Part shown: positions 19,875 to 31,661 of the stretch, one piece after another
How positions within the stretch are numbered: the first letter of the stretch is position 1
Layout: every line of letters begins with the position of its first letter
From: Stutzerimonas decontaminans
GTDB taxonomy: Bacteria; Pseudomonadota; Gammaproteobacteria; Pseudomonadales; Pseudomonadaceae
DNA length: 64,000 nt
Assembly: GCF_000661915.1 (NCBI RefSeq)
Contig: NZ_CP007509.1
Span: 2,931,501 to 2,995,500, forward strand
Direction: 5' to 3'
The notes under the pieces: generated by a model
Seen by the model: only the letters and a program-made list of their open reading frames with translations
Databases searched by the model: none
What the model was told of the DNA's origin: nothing
Position numbers and translations under genes: made by a program

Positions 19875-21476
19875 TCAGTCCGGCCGGTGCCGCGGCCACA
19901 CCAGGCTGAAGCGCGCCCCACCCAGCTCGCTGTGACTCAACTGCGAGCGGCCGCTGTGCCAATAGATGATCCGCCGCACGATGGACAGACCCAGCCCGTG
20001 CCCACCCGAGGCGCGGGTGCGGCTGTCATCCAGACGCAGGAACGGGGTGAAGACCTTTTCCCAATCCGCCTCCGGCACGCCGGGGCCGTCGTCGTCCACA
20101 TCCAGCCGCACCGTTTGCCCATCGATGGCGAAGCTGACCTGCACCCTACTATTGGCATGGCGCATGGCGTTGTTGATCAGGTTGCTCAGGGCGCGGCGCA
20201 GGTATTGCGGCTCCGCCTCGGCCCAACAGCTGCCATCGGCGGCCGTTGCGCATTCGCCACGGCTGACGCTGACATCGGGACGTAACGGCGCCAGCTCACC
20301 GATCACCTGATCGACCAGCGCGCCGAGGTCGACCTGCTGGAAGTTCAGGGTCGGCGAGCCGCGTTCCAGCCGCGAGTACACCAGCATCTCGTCGACCAGC
20401 GCATCGAGGTCGTCGATGTCGCCGTCCATGCCTTCCAGGTACTTGCGCCGGGCCTCGTCGGTCGGCGCCTCGGCAGTCATCTCCAAGCCGAAACGCAGAC
20501 GTGCGACCGGCGTGCGCAGCTCATGGGCCACGGCGCTGACCATTTCGCGCTGCACGGCCAGCAGGCGCTGCAGATGCCGCGCCATGCCATTGAATGCCGC
20601 GGCCAGACGCCCGACCGAATCGGTGCCGACGTCCGGCACGCGGGTTTCCAGATTGCCCGCGGCGATGCGGGTCGCGGCGCCTTCCAGCACGCTCAGACGC
20701 TGCTCCAGCTGGCGCACCAGCAGATACACCGTGAGACCGATCAGCGACAGGCCAAGCAGGCCGATCAGGATCAGCAGCTGCGGTGGAAAGGGATTCATCT
20801 GGTACAGCGGGCCGAGCTGCATGATCCAGCCGGTGCCGGCGATGGCCGCGAATACGCGCACAGCATCACCGCCGCGAGCGAGCGCCATCACCGTGTCGCC
20901 CTCGTCCAGCCGTCGCCGCTGGTCGTCATCGAGGTTGGCACTGTCGCGGGTCAGCAATTCCAGATCGAAGCCGAAACCACGCGCCTGCTTGAGCTCGGCC
21001 AAGCGCTGCGGCTGCTCGGCTTCGGGATAGCGGATCAGCTCGTCGATCAGCAGATAGATAGTCGCGCGCGCCAGCTGCTCGCTGAGCTGCTCCACCTCCC
21101 CAGTAAGCACCAGCCGATCCCGCGCGCTGACTAGACTGAACACCGTGGTGCTCTGCGGTCGGATCTGCTCGACCAGCACCTGCCCACGCAGCAAGCGCGC
21201 CTCCAGACGGCTTTCCAGGCGAACGTCATCCAGCGTGCGCACCCGCAGCGGAATACCCAGCAGCCGCCCCCAGAGGTTCGCCGCCTGGCGCCGCTCGATC
21301 GGCGTCATGCTACTCATGTTGTGCGCCATCAGGCGGAAAGTGCCACTGGCTAGGCGCTCGCGGTGATCGTCCGCGCGGGACTGGTTGAGCAGGTGCAAGC
21401 CGCCGGCGCCGAGCAGCGCGACCAGCACCAGCACCCCCAGCATGCCGCCATAGATGCGCAGGAAAATCGAGTTCAT
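19875..21476 (-). CDS. Sensor histidine kinase (RstB-like)
   Basis: The 533-aa kinase has a membrane helix at residues 7-30, a periplasmic sensor of about 220 residues, a second helix (LLILIGLLGLSLIGLTVYLL), a HAMP domain and an H-box VSAVAHELRTPVARLRFG. The ATPase boxes are NLINNAMRHANS, DDDGPGVPE and GGHGLGLSIVRR. The cognate regulator gene ends 11 bp upstream. The pair lies next to nrdA as in P. aeruginosa, where its signal is not settled as far as I recall. Confidence 0.9.
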   Translation of the reverse strand: MNSIFLRIYGGMLGVLVLVALLGAGGLHLLNQSRADDHRERLASGTFRLMAHNMSSMTPIERRQAANLWGRLLGIPLRVRTLDDVRLESRLEARLLRGQVLVEQIRPQSTTVFSLVSARDRLVLTGEVEQLSEQLARATIYLLIDELIRYPEAEQPQRLAELKQARGFGFDLELLTRDSANLDDDQRRRLDEGDTVMALARGGDAVRVFAAIAGTGWIMQLGPLYQMNPFPPQLLILIGLLGLSLIGLTVYLLVRQLEQRLSVLEGAATRIAAGNLETRVPDVGTDSVGRLAAAFNGMARHLQRLLAVQREMVSAVAHELRTPVARLRFGLEMTAEAPTDEARRKYLEGMDGDIDDLDALVDEMLVYSRLERGSPTLNFQQVDLGALVDQVIGELAPLRPDVSVSRGECATAADGSCWAEAEPQYLRRALSNLINNAMRHANSRVQVSFAIDGQTVRLDVDDDGPGVPEADWEKVFTPFLRLDDSRTRASGGHGLGLSIVRRIIYWHSGRSQLSHSELGGARFSLVWPRHRPD

Positions 21477-21487
21477 GGGCGGCAGCG

Positions 21488-22204
21488 CTACACCATCGCC
21501 ACGGCAGCTTCGGAAACGAACAGATAGCCCTTGCCGCGTACCGTCTTGATCAGCCGCGGGTGATCGGGGTCGTCACCGATCTTGGGGCGAATACGCGAGA
21601 TGCGCACATCGATGGAGCGGTCCTGGCCGTCGTACTCGATGCCACGCAGCTCGGCGAAGATTTCTTCACGGGAAAGAATGCGTCCGGGATTGGAGGTCAG
21701 CAGCCAGAGCAGATCGAACTCGGCGCCGGTCAGCTCGATCTGCTGCTCGCGCAGCCAGGCTTCGCGCAACGCGCTGTCGATCACCAACGGGCCGAATTGC
21801 AGGCGCTTGGCATTGGCCGGCGCGTCCTGCGGCTGACGGCGCAGCAAGGCGCGGATTCGCGCCAGCAACAGACGCGGGCGAACAGGTTTGCAGACGTAGT
21901 CGTCGGCGCCGGTTTCCAGCCCCAGCACCTGATCCAGATCGTCGGCCCGTGCGGTGAGCATGAGGATCGGACCATCGTAGCGATCACGCACACGCCGACA
22001 GATGGACAGGCCATCCTCGCCGGGCAACATCAGATCGAGCACCACCAGATCCGGGCGTTCCTCGATGATGCGCTCGGCGGCGCAGGCGCCATCCGACTCG
22101 ATCGATACCTCGAAGCCGCCACTGCTCTGCAGATATTCCTGCGTCAGCTCGGCCAGCCGTCGATCGTCCTCAACAATGAGAATCCGCCACGTCTCTTGCT
22201 CCAT
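21488..22204 (-). CDS. OmpR-family response regulator (RstA-like)
   Basis: The 238-aa product has a receiver domain with acidic pocket VEDD (residues 11-14), phospho-acceptor Asp57 (VVLDLMLPGEDG) and Lys in VCKPVRPR. A winged-helix DNA-binding domain follows, ending with DVRISRIRPKIG and the RLIKTVRGKGYLF hairpin. It is co-transcribed with the kinase downstream and divergent from nrdA across a 709-bp control region. Confidence 0.92.
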   Translation of the reverse strand: MEQETWRILIVEDDRRLAELTQEYLQSSGGFEVSIESDGACAAERIIEERPDLVVLDLMLPGEDGLSICRRVRDRYDGPILMLTARADDLDQVLGLETGADDYVCKPVRPRLLLARIRALLRRQPQDAPANAKRLQFGPLVIDSALREAWLREQQIELTGAEFDLLWLLTSNPGRILSREEIFAELRGIEYDGQDRSIDVRISRIRPKIGDDPDHPRLIKTVRGKGYLFVSEAAVAMV

Positions 22205-22302
22205 CCCCCGCCCCCTGCCGAACCATCAGGCCACAAACGAACAAGCGCGCATTGTACCCAACGCCCGGGCCCGAACGATGCACAAAAAGCGGGCAGCAGC
22301 AA

Positions 22303-22318
22303 ACACAATATGTTGTGT
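22303..22318. promoter_or_regulatory. NrdR box 1
   Basis: ACACAATATGTTGTGT, a near-perfect match to the NrdR palindrome (ACACwAtATwTTGTGT type). It lies 99 bp upstream of the response-regulator start and 596 bp before nrdA. NrdR represses ribonucleotide reductase genes when (d)ATP is high. The partner box is far away at 22705. Confidence 0.85.
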
Positions 22319-22320
22319 CA

Positions 22321-22334
22321 TTGACCATCATCAA
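22321..22334. promoter_or_regulatory. Candidate Anr/FNR box
   Basis: TTGAC-N4-ATCAA matches 9 of 10 defined bases of the FNR/Anr site TTGAT-N4-ATCAA and begins 2 bp after NrdR box 1. This would tie nrdAB or the two-component genes to oxygen supply. Confidence 0.5.
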
Positions 22335-22435
22335 AATATGCCCGGCGGCGCGTATTTCGTCGGCATTCGGCCGAGCGCCGCAGCCATGCGGCCTGCGGCC
22401 GGACGCTGCGCTTTCGCCCACAAACCGCACACACG

Positions 22436-22454
22436 TTATCCACAGGTTATCCCA
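22436..22454. promoter_or_regulatory. DnaA boxes upstream of nrdA
   Basis: TTATCCACA (22436-22444) is a perfect consensus DnaA box. It is followed directly by a second, weaker copy, TTATCCCA (22447-22454). DnaA sites before nrdAB are known in E. coli and couple dNTP supply to replication initiation. Confidence 0.75.
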
Positions 22455-22704
22455 GTAGGCCGCCTTGCATTGGCCTTGAGCCAGCATTATCTTGTCGCCC
22501 CTGCGCGCCGTAACCCCTAGATATTGGGCCTACGCGCCGCAACTGACACAATCGAGACATTTTCGAGCGCTAGGCTATCGCCTTGGCTCTCATTGCTCTG
22601 CAATACCGTCGGCAGCCTCAGGTCAAGCATTAATGCAAGCCTTCGACAGTCGTCTCCCTGACTTCAAGCGCGGAACTAGCAGCTGTGCTCGGAGCCAAGA
22701 CAAA

Positions 22705-22747
22705 ACACAACATATTGTGTTGACAGTTTTTCCAGCCTGACTATCCT
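22705..22747 (+). promoter_or_regulatory. NrdR box 2 overlapping the proximal nrdA promoter
   Basis: The NrdR palindrome ACACAACATATTGTGT (22705-22720) shares its last T with a perfect -35 TTGACA (22720-22725). TATCCT (22742-22747), after a 16-bp spacer, can serve as the -10. NrdR bound here would block RNA polymerase directly. It predicts a leader of about 160 nt before the nrdA ATG. Confidence 0.7.
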
Positions 22748-22913
22748 TCCGGCAACGACTTAGCTCGTATGCGGCCGAGTCAGGATTATTCCTTGCGATA
22801 CCACTGTGCGCCGCATTGCGGGGCATGGTTCATGCAATAACGACGCCCAGGCCGGACCAGGCCCGAGCAGACAGAATCCGAACCGCGACTAAAAGAGAGA
22901 ATCCGGAGCCCCC

Positions 22914-25796
<2,883 letters not shown>

Positions 25797-25814
25797 CGTT
25801 CATATGTTTCATAA

Positions 25815-25939
25815 CGTATAGATTCTAACTAGCCATACCCCTCCAAGCCCTTATTCCAAATGGGTTTGGAGGGTTTACTAACCGTATACCCCTCCCTATA
25901 CTCTCCGCCCTATCTAGCTTATAGGTCGGAATCGTATAC
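25815..25939. repeat. Left-end GTATAC repeats of the recombinase element
   Basis: Three related sites occur between nrdA and the first recombinase: CGTATAG (25815-25821), ACCGTATAC (25881-25889) and TCGTATAC (25932-25939). The middle one matches, in inverse orientation, the GTATACGGT units at the far end of the element (31704 and 31774). Recombinase binding sites or attachment ends are the natural reading. Exact element borders cannot be fixed without an empty site. Confidence 0.5.
25839..25873. terminator. Strong hairpin 42 bp after nrdA
   Basis: A 12-bp stem (CCCTCCAAGCCC / GGGTTTGGAGGG, one G-T pair) with an 11-nt loop, followed by TTTACT. It may end nrdA transcription or be part of the left end of the recombinase element. 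The T-run is weak. Confidence 0.45.
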
Positions 25940-25940
25940 A

Positions 25941-27182
25941 TTGCCTCACTTCTCCATCAGATCTTTCACTGCCTCAGACGACCTCCCGATGGTGGTATTG
26001 GTCGATGATGAAGGTCGCCCGCTTTTCCTTCCCAATGTCTATGCAACCCTTCGATATCGAGATGTAGGCTTTGCAGCCACAACGATTGAAAAGGTGCTCC
26101 GTTCGATTGGAATGGCCTACCTCTGGGCCGCTTATCGCAAGCTCGACCTCCATCAGGCCCTGTCCTCTGAAGAGTTCCTATCGACTGAGCAGTGTGAAGA
26201 CCTCGCTTTCTTCCTCCGGTTAGATCGAGCGGCTCAAGATCGGCTTGTGGAAGAGTCACTCAACCCCAAAACCCGCAAGGTAACTCGCTTAGAGCATGTA
26301 CGGCCTGCGGCAAGTTCAAGCGCGCCACGGACAATGATCTCGCCGGTAGAGGGCGGTTACCGCATTCGTGCGGTTGCTAGCTTCTTGGATTTCAACCATG
26401 AGCGGGTCAAGCCTCAGGCGTCTACCAGGCTGAGCAAGGAACTTACCAAGGCCAGAGACGTGGCTATTGCGAGCTTGCGGGCACAAGAGCCCAGGGCTGT
26501 ATCAGCAGACGACGGGGATGCTCTGGAAGGCCTTTCAGCAGAGGTAATTCGCACGTTGGATGCGGCTTTCGAACCGGGATCAGACACCAACCCGTTTCAG
26601 TCCGCCTTTCATCAGTATCGGAATAGCCTGATGTACTGGCTCCTCTTAGAAACTCCCATGAGGCGCAACGAGCTTCGCCACCTGCTGGTTGAAGACATCA
26701 ACCATGCGACTCGAAGGGTTAAGGTTAGGGTTTCCAAGACCAAGGCCAGAACCCTCCCAATTTCAGAGGAGACGGCAGATGAGTTTCATGCATTTGTGAT
26801 GAAGCACTGGGCCAAAATACCCGTGAAAGCCAGAAAACATGGGTATTTGTTCACCACTGCCGAGGGTGATCACCTCTCAAATGGGGCGATAAACCTTATC
26901 TTTCGGGAAGTCCGTCGAAAAGCGAACCTCCCCAAGGATGTTGCACCGCATGGCATGCGTAGAACCTGGAATGACAAGCTTAGCGAGAAGATTGATGCCC
27001 TTCCGCCAGAGCAGCGCATGAAGCCCGAAGAGGAAAAGCAGGTCAGGAACCGCATGAATGGCTGGTCTAAGAACTCGAACATGACGGAGCGGTATGCCAG
27101 GCGTCACATTCGCCTCAAGGCAGACCGGATTGCCGAAGAACTTGCTAATCAACTCCGAGAAAAAGAAGAAAAACCTAAATGA
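25941..27182 (+). CDS. Tyrosine recombinase/integrase, first gene of the recombinase quartet
   Basis: The frame is open from 25860 (440 aa), but its first 27 codons lie over the GTATAC repeats. A TTG at 25941 (reading MPHFSIRSF) is my preferred start, giving 413 aa; ATG 25989 is another option. The full catalytic set is present, numbered from 25860: Arg268 (TPMRRNELRHL), Lys293/295, His364 and Arg367 (APHGMRRTW), Trp402 and nucleophile Tyr412 (TERYARRHI). Its stop overlaps the next start by 4 nt. Composition is less GC-rich than nrdA, a sign of acquisition. Confidence 0.85.
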   Translation: MPHFSIRSFTASDDLPMVVLVDDEGRPLFLPNVYATLRYRDVGFAATTIEKVLRSIGMAYLWAAYRKLDLHQALSSEEFLSTEQCEDLAFFLRLDRAAQDRLVEESLNPKTRKVTRLEHVRPAASSSAPRTMISPVEGGYRIRAVASFLDFNHERVKPQASTRLSKELTKARDVAIASLRAQEPRAVSADDGDALEGLSAEVIRTLDAAFEPGSDTNPFQSAFHQYRNSLMYWLLLETPMRRNELRHLLVEDINHATRRVKVRVSKTKARTLPISEETADEFHAFVMKHWAKIPVKARKHGYLFTTAEGDHLSNGAINLIFREVRRKANLPKDVAPHGMRRTWNDKLSEKIDALPPEQRMKPEEEKQVRNRMNGWSKNSNMTERYARRHIRLKADRIAEELANQLREKEEKPK

Positions 27183-28636
27183 TCACCAGCCAAAACATGC
27201 AGCTTGAACTGCCAGATTTCTCGGATCGCAAGTCAGATGAAGTTGTATTGCTTGATGGTCGCATTATAGAGATACGCATTGGCGAACTTTATACCCTGAC
27301 CGACCGAGACGGTAACTCAAGGCCAATGCGACTGGACGCACTCCAAGCCGGAAACGCACTGCACGAAGGTATATACAAGTGCATAAAGTCCACTATGTCC
27401 ACGCACAGCCTATCTTACTGCAATACGATCCTGTATGCAGTTAAGGCTTGGCTAGAAATTCCAGAGATGCATTCAATTTCGCATGTTGATATAAGCGAAA
27501 TAAACCTGCTCAACAAAATCTCTGCGGACTACAGGCCATTTGTCATACCTCTACTGCGCCGTATTTCTGCACTGCAACTCCCAGTGCTTTCTGAAAGTGT
27601 AATTGACTTTTTGAAGCACACTCACAAATGGGAAGAGAAGAGTAACGGAGCCTACTACGGACTCATTACTAACGATCCAGAAAGAGGCGCACTAACCGAG
27701 CAAGAGATTCACGACATACACAGCCAGCTTCATCGTGCCTTTTCCAAGGGCAGAATATCTCTGCACGACTACACGCTCTGCTGGTTCTTTATTGGGACTG
27801 GTGTGAGGCCATCACAAGTCCACAGGATGAAAAGAAGCGATGTTCTCGTGCATAGCAAAGAGGGCATGGAAGTTACCCTCCGCATTCCGCTAGCCAAGGG
27901 AGAGATGAGCACTTCTACAGAGTATTGGTCGAGACGTGCGCCAACCGTACTGGCTGAGTGCTTAATCAATTACTTAGATAGTCCTTATGCCAGTGCAAAG
28001 GGTGATGACGACCAGCTATTTGAGGCTTCGTCATCACAATCCCTGGGATATCGTATGAGCTCCATAATCAGAGGGCTGGATACCCACTCCGAGAGGCTTG
28101 GTGACAAAACTCCGATTACCCCCTACCGCTTCCGATACACGTTGGCTACAAGAGCCCTGGCGCAAGGAGCCTCGGACTACGAGGTAGCGCGCTTACTCAC
28201 GCACCGCAGCACGTCATGTATTCAGTTCTACCGGGCATCTATGCCAGAGCTTCAAAGGCCCATTAGAGAGGCCGTAGGCAAGGAAATGACCTACTTTGCC
28301 AACGCGTTTCAGGGCAAGGTTCTCAGGGGCCTTAACGAGGCCACCAGGGCCGGCGATCCTGATGCCGTGATCGCTGATTTTATGAGGCTTATGGGTCAAC
28401 CTGTAGGTGCGTGCGGAACTCATGCAAAGTGCCACCAGAACGCGCCTATCGCATGCCTTGCAGGATGCTCTCATTTCGAGCCGCTATTGGATGCTCCGTG
28501 GGAGGATTTAATGGCTGAGCTCGTTGCTGACCAAGAGCTTGAGCAAGAGCCAAGAATCCGGCAAATAAACCACAGCGCAATGTCTGCCATTCAGCAAATT
28601 ATCGTCCTCAGAACAGCATCGGAAGAAGTCATTTAA
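27179..28636 (+). CDS. Tyrosine recombinase, second gene (GmtY-like)
   Basis: The 485-aa protein has box I Arg210 (GTGVRPSQVHRM), a probable beta-hairpin Lys240, box II written YRFR (Tyr316 to Arg319) in place of HxxR, His342 (LLTHRSTS) and Tyr351 (QFYRAS). A C-terminal cysteine cluster (Cys412, 418, 426, 430; CGTHAKCHQ...CLAGC) probably binds zinc. Operon order, sizes and Cys cluster fit the recombinase GmtY of gamma-mobile-trio elements, or TnpA/TnpB of Tn554-like transposons. The assignment is from memory of the families. It overlaps its upstream neighbour (ATGA) and abuts the next gene. Confidence 0.75.
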   Translation: MITSQNMQLELPDFSDRKSDEVVLLDGRIIEIRIGELYTLTDRDGNSRPMRLDALQAGNALHEGIYKCIKSTMSTHSLSYCNTILYAVKAWLEIPEMHSISHVDISEINLLNKISADYRPFVIPLLRRISALQLPVLSESVIDFLKHTHKWEEKSNGAYYGLITNDPERGALTEQEIHDIHSQLHRAFSKGRISLHDYTLCWFFIGTGVRPSQVHRMKRSDVLVHSKEGMEVTLRIPLAKGEMSTSTEYWSRRAPTVLAECLINYLDSPYASAKGDDDQLFEASSSQSLGYRMSSIIRGLDTHSERLGDKTPITPYRFRYTLATRALAQGASDYEVARLLTHRSTSCIQFYRASMPELQRPIREAVGKEMTYFANAFQGKVLRGLNEATRAGDPDAVIADFMRLMGQPVGACGTHAKCHQNAPIACLAGCSHFEPLLDAPWEDLMAELVADQELEQEPRIRQINHSAMSAIQQIIVLRTASEEVI

Positions 28637-30769
28637 ATGGGCGAAATAGTACACTTTGTTGGCAGAAATGAGCTTAGCGCTAAAGAGAATCTTGCAGCGT
28701 ATATTGAACACGCAAAAAGAAACATGCCGTTCCCTGACGTAACTTGGGAAAGTAACAGCTGGGATATCACGACTTTCAATATCGGCAGAGCTCAAGGCAC
28801 AACAAAAAAGGTTGCGCATTTTAAGTCGATTCGCGACAAATCGGGCAACAAGCCAATCGTGCAAGTTCCATTTGAGTCTCAGTTTCTTGATTTCGCAAAG
28901 TCTGTATTCAGTGACACCATGAGACGCCTGAGACTGTCTGAATTCAAGCGTCACCTGTATGCGCTTCAATCAATTGAACAAGCCCTCATTGATGCCAAAC
29001 TTGACCCATGCGTAACCCAGGTAACGCCATTCATCATGGACGCCGCAGCAGATCTGCTTAAGGCACGTTTTGCAGACCCGTGGGCCACAGCGCGAGTTCT
29101 TGAAAGGATTGTCACTGAGAATATTAATCCAGCTCGACTAACCCCTGTTCTTATTGAGTGGAAAAGCCCAATTTCCTACAACGCACCAGTAAGAAATGAC
29201 AGGGTAGCTAAAAAGCAAGCCGAGGAAGCTGTAGGGAGGCTTCCATCGATTGAATCTATATTGGCGCTCGCAGATATCCATCATAAGAGCACTCATACGC
29301 CAGATAGGATTACAACTTGCTTCGTGACATTGGCGATGTATGCCCCAAGTCGGGCCTCAGAAATATTGAGCCTCCCAGTAAACTGCCTACGCACAGCAGA
29401 CACAAAAGAAGGCTCGATATTGGGCATAGCATGGGCGCCTGCAAAAGGTGCCGGGGTAGTCACCAAGTTCTCAGCATCGGATGAGTTTGAGGTCGTTGTA
29501 GAAGAGACGATCAACTACCTTGTCGAGCTTGGTGCGCCTGCCCGCATGGCCGCTGAATGGTACGCAAACAACCCTGGCAGGCTGTTCCTGCCGCCAGGCA
29601 CGGAGCACCTGCGCGGACAGCCCGTAACGCTGCATGAAATCGTCACCATCCTGGGGAAAGAGAATCCGATAAATCCTAGCCACGCTGAGCGCTATGGGTT
29701 CGTGAAAACAGGTGAGCGCACAACCGACAAGGCCAGAAGAGGGCCAGAAGCACAGAAGGCCCACTGGGTGGGTTTGTACGAGTTCGAGTCTCTGGAAAAG
29801 TACGTCCTAGGGCGGTTGCCGGCCATTTTCCCGATCCTCGATGGCCACACCAACATCAAGTGGCACGAGGCTCTGTTTGTCCTCCCTGACAACAGCCTTG
29901 TGCCAAGCGCCGACTCGCTCCTCTACGTACCGTCGCCCATCTCGATCAATCAGATTAATAACCAGTTGGGCGCCAACCCAAATGGGTTAACAGTCTTCAG
30001 CCGAAACGCTAAGACAAACCCAGATGATAGCCCCATCGCCATTACCACCCACGACTTCCGGCACCTGCTGAACACGCTCGCTCAAAGCAAGCACTTGAGC
30101 GAGGCACTGATCGCATTCTGGTCTGGACGTAAGAACGTCAGCCAGAACGAGTGGTACGACCATCTGCCTCAGGAAGCCTTGATCGAGGCGTATTTGAAGC
30201 TGGGCGAGCAGGCGCGACCTGTACGCGTCGAAGGCCATCTGAAGGACAAGGTGGAGTCGATCTCCATCCAGCACGGCCTGACACGGGATGAGGCCCTACG
30301 CCTTGAGCTAGGGGCAACACACCGCACTCGTTACGGTATTTGTCGCCATGACCATGCGCTTACGCCTTGCCCCAAAGACAAGGACTGCGTGAACTGCACC
30401 GAGCACACGTTCGTGAAGGGTGATAAGCGTCACCATGACGAGGCGGAGTTTCAGCACAAGCTGCACGCTAAGGCCGTTGCAGACGCGGAGAAGGCCGTTG
30501 AAGAGGGTCAGCCTGGGGCTACCAGGTGGTTGAAGCTAAACCAGCCAAAACTGGAGCGGTGGCGCCTTGTGCTCGACATGATGAACGACCCCGCAATACC
30601 AGACGGAACCCTGCTGACTCTGCCGCCAAGTGAGAACTCGCAGTCAAAGGCAGGCTTGGCTCAAGCCGTCAGACTCATAAACGTCGACACTCAGGCTGTC
30701 GATAAGCAGTCTTTTGACGATTCAGCAGATGAGGATGAAGAGTTGCTGATGGAACTGGGGTTACTGTAA
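28637..30769 (+). CDS. Large tyrosine recombinase, third gene (GmtZ/TnpB-like)
   Basis: The 710-aa protein carries a divergent recombinase core in its middle: Arg239 (APSRASEILSLP), Lys270, His472 and Arg475 (THDFRHLLNTLA), and Tyr507 in NEWYDHL. A Cys cluster follows (Cys569, 578, 584, 587; YGICRHDHALTPCPKDKDCVNC), then a helical charged stretch and an acidic tail (DDSADEDEELL). Length and the post-catalytic cysteines resemble Tn554 TnpB and the GmtZ integrase. Its start directly follows the previous stop, and its stop overlaps the next ATG by one base. Confidence 0.75.
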   Translation: MGEIVHFVGRNELSAKENLAAYIEHAKRNMPFPDVTWESNSWDITTFNIGRAQGTTKKVAHFKSIRDKSGNKPIVQVPFESQFLDFAKSVFSDTMRRLRLSEFKRHLYALQSIEQALIDAKLDPCVTQVTPFIMDAAADLLKARFADPWATARVLERIVTENINPARLTPVLIEWKSPISYNAPVRNDRVAKKQAEEAVGRLPSIESILALADIHHKSTHTPDRITTCFVTLAMYAPSRASEILSLPVNCLRTADTKEGSILGIAWAPAKGAGVVTKFSASDEFEVVVEETINYLVELGAPARMAAEWYANNPGRLFLPPGTEHLRGQPVTLHEIVTILGKENPINPSHAERYGFVKTGERTTDKARRGPEAQKAHWVGLYEFESLEKYVLGRLPAIFPILDGHTNIKWHEALFVLPDNSLVPSADSLLYVPSPISINQINNQLGANPNGLTVFSRNAKTNPDDSPIAITTHDFRHLLNTLAQSKHLSEALIAFWSGRKNVSQNEWYDHLPQEALIEAYLKLGEQARPVRVEGHLKDKVESISIQHGLTRDEALRLELGATHRTRYGICRHDHALTPCPKDKDCVNCTEHTFVKGDKRHHDEAEFQHKLHAKAVADAEKAVEEGQPGATRWLKLNQPKLERWRLVLDMMNDPAIPDGTLLTLPPSENSQSKAGLAQAVRLINVDTQAVDKQSFDDSADEDEELLMELGLL

Positions 30770-31182
30770 TGGGCGCGCCAAAGCTGGCCGATAGCGGCAT
30801 AGAGAAGGCAGTTCGCCTGCTGGATGGGTGGGCTGGCAAGCTGACCTGGGATCGCTATTTAGCGATGCTAGAGGTCGAGGTGGGCCACAAGTACACCAAA
30901 GCCGCCATGCTCCGGCATCCACGGATTAAAGCGGCCTGGGATCACGCTAAGGAGCTTGCAAGGGATGGCGATGGGGTTACCACGCCTCGCAGCGCTATCG
31001 AGCTAGAAAAGGCCGCTGAGCGCATCCGCATGCTGGAAGCCCGAGCAGATCGCCTAACCCGCGAGAACACAGCCTTGCTAGAGCAGTTCGTCCGTTGGAG
31101 TCATAACGCTACGCGGAAAGGCCTCACCCTGGCTGACCTCGATCAGCCCCTGCCATACGCGAAGCCCAAAGAAATTCGATAG
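30769..31182 (+). CDS. Small HTH/coiled-coil accessory protein (GmtX/TnpC-like)
   Basis: A 137-aa protein. Residues 25-60 look like a helix-turn-helix (TWDRYLAMLEVEVGHKYTKAAMLRHPRIKAAW). Residues 75-105 form a coiled coil (IELEKAAERIRMLEARADRLTRENTALLEQF). It closes the four-gene recombination operon, in the place of TnpC in Tn554 and GmtX in gamma-mobile-trio elements. It probably helps the recombinases assemble or choose direction; this is inferred from position and size. Confidence 0.7.
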   Translation: MGAPKLADSGIEKAVRLLDGWAGKLTWDRYLAMLEVEVGHKYTKAAMLRHPRIKAAWDHAKELARDGDGVTTPRSAIELEKAAERIRMLEARADRLTRENTALLEQFVRWSHNATRKGLTLADLDQPLPYAKPKEIR

Positions 31183-31188
31183 GTGCAG

Positions 31189-31518
31189 TTATACGTCAAA
31201 GGTAAAGGTTGGGCCTAGCCGCTCGACCAACGCCTCAACATGCACCGCTACATCGAAAGATGCCCCAGCCCCCGTCAGAACGCCGCTGAACACACTTCTA
31301 ATGCGTGCCTGAGCCTCGTCGCGACAACTAGCAGTGTCTCCACCAGAAAGCTTGAGAGCCCCCGTAATGGAGCGGGCTAGCTGGACAGGCTTATCCCAGC
31401 CATCAACGGACACCTCAGAGAGTTGCGAGTTAACTATGGCCGCCATCTCTGCGGCAGATTGACTCAGATCCAGGGGGCGTACCGAGTAAAACAGCTGGAA
31501 GTGGTGGGTAGTCATCAT
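31189..31518 (-). CDS. Hypothetical protein, possible cargo of the recombinase element
   Basis: This 109-aa ORF is convergent with the recombinase operon, 6 bp from its end. It reads as a mixed alpha/beta small protein (HHFQLFYSVRPLDLSQSAAEM at the start, LVERLGPTFTFDV at the end). No signal peptide, membrane segment or known motif is seen. Two ATGs (31518, 31515) are possible and neither has a clear Shine-Dalgarno. It is the only gene that could count as cargo. Confidence 0.55.
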   Translation of the reverse strand: MMTTHHFQLFYSVRPLDLSQSAAEMAAIVNSQLSEVSVDGWDKPVQLARSITGALKLSGGDTASCRDEAQARIRSVFSGVLTGAGASFDVAVHVEALVERLGPTFTFDV

Positions 31519-31661
31519 CGGTTCGCGTCGTTAGTGGCCTAGGACGAGCTTACCTCAAACGGGTATCGGGCACCCCCACACCCTGCGAAGCAAATCGCCC
31601 TAGCCGCTCAGCAGAAAATTGTCTTGACCAAGCAAATTTTTAGGGTCAAAACTCGTCCTAA

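Noticed and set aside
25860..31182. Prophage integration module
   Set aside because: Only recombinases and an accessory protein are present, with no phage structural, lysis or repressor genes nearby.
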